Shown here one piece after another: positions 59,191 to 64,000 of a stretch of DNA of 64,000 nt. The notes under the pieces are model-generated. The model made no database searches, had not been told where the DNA came from, and saw only the letters and a list, made by a program, of their open reading frames with translations. Source of the DNA: Isoetes taiwanensis (taxonomy: Eukaryota; Streptophyta; Lycopodiopsida; Isoetales; Isoetaceae); the NCBI GenBank assembly GCA_021234155.1, contig JAJEKV010000036.1, forward strand, positions 1,124,777 through 1,188,776, written 5' to 3'. Position 1 is the first letter of the stretch. The number at the start of each line of letters is the position of its first letter. The position numbers were made by a program, and so were the translations under genes.

Positions 59191-59728
59191 CATTCTGTCA
59201 AGATACCAAATGTAAAATATAGCAAATGGAGATATTAGATTAATGTGTTGGATCTACATGCCAATCACAATAAAAACTGATGCCCAAAGTGTTTTATAGA
59301 GTTGAGCATTTAAGGTCTATAGTTAGAGTTTATTATTTTACGGGTCAAGGGAATTATCATTTTATAAATTCTGAAGAACTCTGAGGATGTAACATGCAAC
59401 TTATAGATGAAGCATGCGATCTTATCAACCATGGCATCCATATGTAGGGTTTTAGAGCTCGATTAAGGCATGCTTTGATAAAGCAGTGCATCCTTTGATT
59501 ATGGTAGACCAAGTAGGATGGTAGCACTCCTATATTGCAATATCTAATAGCAGGATGCACATTACCCTCTAATTGCAATTGTATTGGATCTGGAATCTTC
59601 ACATCAAGCTGAGAGATGTTCCTAAAGTTCTTTCAATAGGTTCTTCATGATGCAGATCCCTTGAGGCTGATGAACATAAACTCTATAGTTTTAGATTGCA
59701 CAAAAAATGTTTTCTATTTGTATGTACA

Positions 59729-60119
59729 TCCAATATATTTGTTTTAAGATTTTGTTGAGCAATAGACCAAGAAGTAAATATATTTTGTACAAGTTATTGC
59801 ATATTCCGTTTACACTTGAAAGATAATGTTTGTTCTTTATCTCTATGTGTATTGCATCTAAAACATATATTGTCGTAGATGCATTCCATATGTCCGCGAT
59901 TAATGCCCGGCATCGGCGGGCACACGTTTCTAGTATAAGTACTGTAAAGGTACTGGAAAAGAGGAAAGGTAAAAGTGAAGGAAGAAAGGCGCAAAGGTAC
60001 TGCCTTTACCTAAAGGCATAAAGGCCCATAAAGGCCTAGCCTAACATCCCACCAACGACTTTGGTCCTTCACCAAATAAGATATAGAAAATCTCGGAACA
60101 AAATATTTTTACCCCGGTT
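59729..60119. other. Gene-free stretch before the hairpin array
   Basis: No gene is seen. It contains a two-fold aaggcataaaggcccataaa-like run near 60014-60036. Confidence 0.4.
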
Positions 60120-60900
60120 ATTGTGATTCCTTCGCAAAATATTCCTTGCCGCAGAATCACCAGGCCGCAACCCCGTTATCCGTACCCGAAGCCCCGTTTT
60201 CCGTACCTGACAGGGTCGCTTTCATGGGATATATACCTTCCGGTGGTATCACAGCGGTATTCTCCCTTGCGACGGAATCTCCCCCGAGTTATTCCACGAG
60301 ACGGAATCACTACGCAAATGTATTCCTCCGGAAGGTATCACGGGACGGGCGTGATTATTCCGCCAGACGGAATCACAACCATGCTATTCCGCCAGATGGA
60401 ATCTCGAGTGTCTGATTCCGTGAGATGGAATCACAACTCACGTATCCCGCCGGGTGGAATCACAACGTGACTATTCCACCGGATGGAATATCGACCACGC
60501 GATTCACTCCTGTGGAATCACAAATGTCCGATTCTTCGAGACGGAATCACGACGAATATATTCCGCCAGATAGAATCACAACATCATGGCCATTCCGCCG
60601 GATGGAATCACGACCATGGATACAGCCCCGTGGAATCACAACTGCGCGATTCTTCGAGATGGAATCACGACGACTTCATTCCGCCCGACGGTATCACAAC
60701 AGCGCTATTCCGTGAGACAGAATCACAGTTTAGTGATTCCGTCGAGTTGAATCAATCCGGAACGATTCTGCCGGATGGAATCAACCCTCCGTGATTCCGC
60801 CAGATGGAATCACGGATCCATGATCCCGCAGGATAGAATCACTCCCCAGGTGACTCCGATACAGGTGATTCCGACACAGGTGATTCTGCAGGACGACAGG
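60120..60900. repeat. Array of about twenty short GATTCC...GGAATC hairpin units
   Basis: Degenerate units of mostly 30-40 bp carry GATTCC (or ATTCC), a loop of about 7 nt such as GCCAGAT, then GGAATCAC, followed by a variable AACNNNN spacer. Good examples lie at about 60357-60381, 60388-60410, 60590-60610 and 60793-60812. An isolated copy (gattccaccggacggaatca) is at 60986-61005. Open frames through the array are translations of the repeat and not genes. Confidence 0.8.
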
Positions 60901-61059
60901 TGGATGCATCCGGTCCGTTCGCGGAAACCGGTTGACGGACGTTGTGGCGTCGTGAGTTCGTCCGGCCTGCGGACGTAAGTGTGCCGATTCCACCGGACGG
61001 AATCACCTGCGTGGAACTCCTCGATCACAGCGAGCAGGAGTCCTCAGCGGAGCTTGTCA

Positions 61060-63830
61060 TGGACCTCGAAGAGAAGATTGAGGAGGCAAGCACTTTCCAG
61101 TTCCATCTCTTTGTTGTGGCTAAGCTCTAATTACGCTTCATTACGCTTATTGTGGCGGTGTGCAAGCGGATTTGGCAAACAAACCCCGCGGAAGGGCATT
61201 TTGACCACGATCGGCCCCCCGACGGTTCTAGAGCATCAGGGTCCTGATCTGGATGGAGGAGGCACTCAATTGGTGTGGGTTTCCTATATTCCCACCTCAC
61301 GAGTCCCGGATTTCATTGCTGGGGAGCAAAAAAATGGGGATGCACCCTGCAACTTCTATATAAGAAGCTCTCAAATGAATAAGGGGCTATCAAAACCAAA
61401 AGCCGGACATATCTTTCTCCTCAAAAGGTATGCGGTTCTTTAGTTTCGTAGATTACACATGGAAATTAAAGCATGGCTGATTCATCCTCCATGGTGGAAA
61501 GCGTGCTTGGGTGTAGTTTTGGACCCCAAGACAGTTCAGGGAACACCCATGTCGTGGAAGATCGACCTCGTCCCTCCGGGGCAAAGGAGGAGGAGGGTTC
61601 AAAGGGGGAGAGTGTTAGAAGGGGATGCCAATGTCATTTCACTTTTTAGACAACTCTACCTTCTTCCGTAAACCACTCAAATTACCTACCACAAATGGGA
61701 TCATGTGAACCAAAGAAGGTCAAATTTGCCCACCAGAAAGCTTTTTAGGCTGAGAAAAGGGTTGAGGTATAGGGTGGCTCCGTGGCTCACTGGGATGAAA
61801 AGAGAGAATGGATCAAAAAAAAGCTGCATTACATTGCACCTAGAATGGTGATGAATATCCACCAAGAAAGAGTGAGCTTGAAGAAGGAACTACTTGGTTT
61901 GGAGGGGCTTTTAGAGATGACATGTTAAAGATGCATGAAATCTACAACATTGAAAAGGAAGTGACCAAATGTTTGGAAGTTGCATGAAGATGAAGCTACA
62001 AGCACTCATATGTGGGTGCAACAACACCTTGACAGTGTATTCCATTATGAGCAAGGTGACATCTTCCAATTGGGGGTTATGACTCCCACCCAAAGAGGAG
62101 CCTTGTTGAGATTTGGAAAGGATAGGGCATTGTGTCTCGACTCCACCTACAAGACGCGAGCGGGATGAGGTAGGGTTGCACCTCTTGCATTTCAATGCTC
62201 ATATAAGACTTTAGCTTCCTTGCCAACATTCTTAAGTTGTGTTGCTACTTTACATTAAAGGTACTACCTCTTCACTATCATTGGATTCGATGACTACTTC
62301 AATGGGATGCCTTTGGCTTGGATTATCGCGAACTCCCAGAAGAAAGATGCAATTGCAAGATGGCTAGAAGCCATGAAAGTGTGGGTTGAACGCCATGACT
62401 CAACCTGGAAGCCCTCATGCTTTATCACCGATTCTTGTGATGCCGAAATACATGCAATTAAAAAGGTAACAATGTTTCCACTATGAGCAATTTTAAGTGG
62501 TTCATTTTGCACACTCTATGAGCATGTGGCATCTCTCTACACTTCAGGTTTACCCTAGCGTGCGCTTGAACCTTTGCATCTGGCATGTGAGAAGAGACTG
62601 GTTGAAGTGGTTAGTCAAGAACGTGAAGAACAAGGAGATAAGGAACCAAATGTTTAAGGAATTGGGTGAGATCATGTATGGAATCAAGTGTCCCCGGGTA
62701 ACAATGAATATGGAGAGGATTACAATGAGGTCAAGTTAAAGTAGAAGCTTTGAGAAAGTTGGAAACCCCGAAAGGAAAGTATCCTCGATATCCCGTTTGG
62801 CCTCCTACATGAGTCGTTGAGTGGACTCATAAATATATGTGAATGGGTGTTGGCCACAAGAATGTTCCCCATTCAAACCAAGAAACCAATGCTGCAATAG
62901 AGGGTTGGCACAAGATACTAAAGATGCTTGGGCATCTCCAAATCTGTCCTCAAGGGAAGGAGGATGGACCGGCTACTACATATGCTTGTCAATGAAGTTG
63001 AGGCACATACAACATACTCAAGGTAATTTGCAAAAGATAACGTGTTTTGTATACTTACGTGTGCACTAACACACCACGTTGTTTCATTTACAAGCACACG
63101 GGGGGGATGAAAGAGGCTGGTTTTGTCATAAACACATCACAAGAGAAAATTATAGAATCGCTATTCGAGGGGCTTAGGGATTCTGATGATCACCCTTTGT
63201 AGACCTCGAAGGAGGCGAGGCATATGTCCGACTCTTTGATCTCAACCGCCAACCGTACTTTGTGAGTGGGGCACACAGAATTGGGCGAAGCAGATTGCCC
63301 ATGGGGTGCCAAAGGTAACCTTTGCAAACACCAAGTTAAGGTTATTCAACTAATGGACAATTCTGAGAGAGCGTGACATCTTGAAGGTTCTAGGTTCCGA
63401 TTATGGAAATGCATGTGGTGGCATGGAGCACTTGGCCCTTGTACACCGGGGTCCCCCGGAGATTCACTTGAAGAGATAGTTAGTCTAGAGGATGACATTC
63501 TCCCTATGAAGAAAGTTGGGTTGACCGTAGAGGAAGCTAGGGCCTCACTAGAATCGTGTGTTGCAAGGGTTATGGGGCCGGGCCTCCAAGGATCCCAGCC
63601 TCCTCATAGCCACAGAGGCGATGATGAGACAAGTCGACACCGGGCTTGAGAGGATGGATCTAAGAGGATGGACAAGACACAACTATATCGCCTTTGTGTC
63701 GGCCTTTGGAGGAAGAGGAGGCATATGGAACGAGCCTTGCAAGGATGAAGCCACTCTTGGAAATAGGGAAGAGGGGGCCAAAGGACAAGAAACGGAGTTG
63801 GAAGGAAGTTGAGATGGAGAGCCTTGCTTA
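61060..63830 (+). pseudogene. MULE-like (Mutator superfamily) transposase gene, degenerate, with introns
   Basis: An N-terminal part at 61225-61430 reads VPDFIAGEQKNGDAPCNFYI. Core motifs follow: WVQQHLDSVFHYEQGD, FQLGVMTPTQRGAL, catalytic-type D in LCLDSTYKT (about 62130-62155), then MPLAWIIANSQKKDAIARWL and D in CFITDSCDAEIHAIKK (about 62430-62465). A short GT-AG intron appears at about 62467-62547, after which VYPSVRLNLCIWHVRRDW gives the LCxWHV motif typical of the family. Further C-terminal frames are at 63413-63812. Stops and frameshifts (for example TGA 62166-62168) show decay. A domesticated MULE relative or ZSWIM-like protein is a less likely alternative. Confidence 0.65.
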
Positions 63831-63839
63831 GATGGTTTG

Positions 63840-64000
63840 TAATATCTTTAGTTTTGCACGAATACTATGGTTTTTAATTTGACGAGTTTAGCATATGCAC
63901 AAAATACTATAAGTATAAATACTCTGTGTACAAGTACACAATGTATTAATACTCTACGTATAAGTACTGTAATTTGTAAAACTAGTCGTATAAATACCAT
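63840..64000. other. AT-rich window end
   Basis: No gene. Words such as tataaatactctgtgtacaa, attaatactctacgtataag and tataagtactgtaa recur; the last also occurs at 59933-59946 in direct orientation. Confidence 0.35.

Larger units (their letters stand above)
53633..59728. repeat. Tandem segmental duplication, second unit with insertions
   Basis: This is a copy of 51266-53632, enlarged by a twin-primed LINE (53767-57909), a truncated LINE (57926-58394) and an AT-rich element (about 58725-59190). The last stands in place of the 1.36 kb found between 51727 and 53087 in the first unit. Confidence 0.8.

Noticed and set aside
60120-60900. CRISPR-like array because of regularly spaced repeats with variable spacers
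   Set aside because: Units are degenerate, spacing is irregular, no cas genes exist and the surrounding genome is eukaryotic.
60146-60978. Several open frames of 67-115 codons through the hairpin array
   Set aside because: Three overlapping frames are open at once and translate the same repeat (MESR, WNH units). There is no independent evidence of coding.
63890-64000. Terminal inverted repeat partner of 59930 for the MULE-like element
   Set aside because: The shared tataagtactgtaa word is in direct, not inverted, orientation and is itself nearly palindromic.

Overview
The window is nuclear DNA of a repeat-rich streptophyte, most likely a land plant. It has a six-exon cinnamoyl-CoA-reductase-like gene with GT-AG introns, a secreted SPPPP-type extensin/proline-rich protein, L1-type LINEs, two Ty3/gypsy LTR retrotransposon families, a MULE-like transposase and degenerate TTTAGGG-type repeats. 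The lineage cannot be fixed from sequence alone. A pogo/Tigger-type transposase and a LINE family with pentanucleotide tails hint at a non-flowering lineage, but weakly.

Layout. 1-6.8 kb: a minus-strand proline-rich gene split by a nearly full-length LINE (253-5684), which itself carries a 321-bp inverted-repeat element in ORF2. 6.8-8.2 kb: fragments of a second LINE family with a TTCTA-type tail. 8.24-11.7 kb: the CCR-like gene, whose six exons join into one clean 320-codon frame. 11.7-16.4 kb: no recognisable genes, but three strong GC-rich inverted repeats. 16.4-18.3 kb: a broken pogo/Tigger transposase gene cut by the outer gypsy element.

18.3-47.1 kb is a nest of retrotransposons. The outer gypsy element (LTRs at 18328 and 44443) encodes gag with three zinc knuckles, protease and an additional RNase H placed before the reverse transcriptase (RT). 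RT, a degenerate second RNase H and integrase follow. Inside it sit a 2.1-kb hAT-like non-autonomous element (22709-24804) and an inner gypsy element (24885-41200) with an extra post-integrase ORF. Both gypsy elements have the same layout: LTR, internal region, LTR, then a second truncated internal region. The two internal copies of the inner element differ by many small indels and CAG/CGG exchanges, which may be consensus errors.

47.1-60 kb: one unrecognised minus-strand exon, then a 2.4-kb tandem duplication. Its second unit received a twin-primed (5'-inverted) LINE, a truncated LINE and an AT-rich element. The twin-primed LINE carries the second copy of the 321-bp element. 60.1-61.0 kb: an array of about twenty short GATTCC...GGAATC hairpins, followed at 61-63.8 kb by a degenerate MULE-like transposase gene.

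Most of the window is therefore transposon history. The only gene that looks intact is the CCR-like reductase. The most unusual items are the 321-bp inverted-repeat family in LINE ORFs, one copy of which is precisely spliceable; the RNase H rearrangement in the outer gypsy element; the twin tandem-dimer architecture; and the hairpin array next to the MULE.
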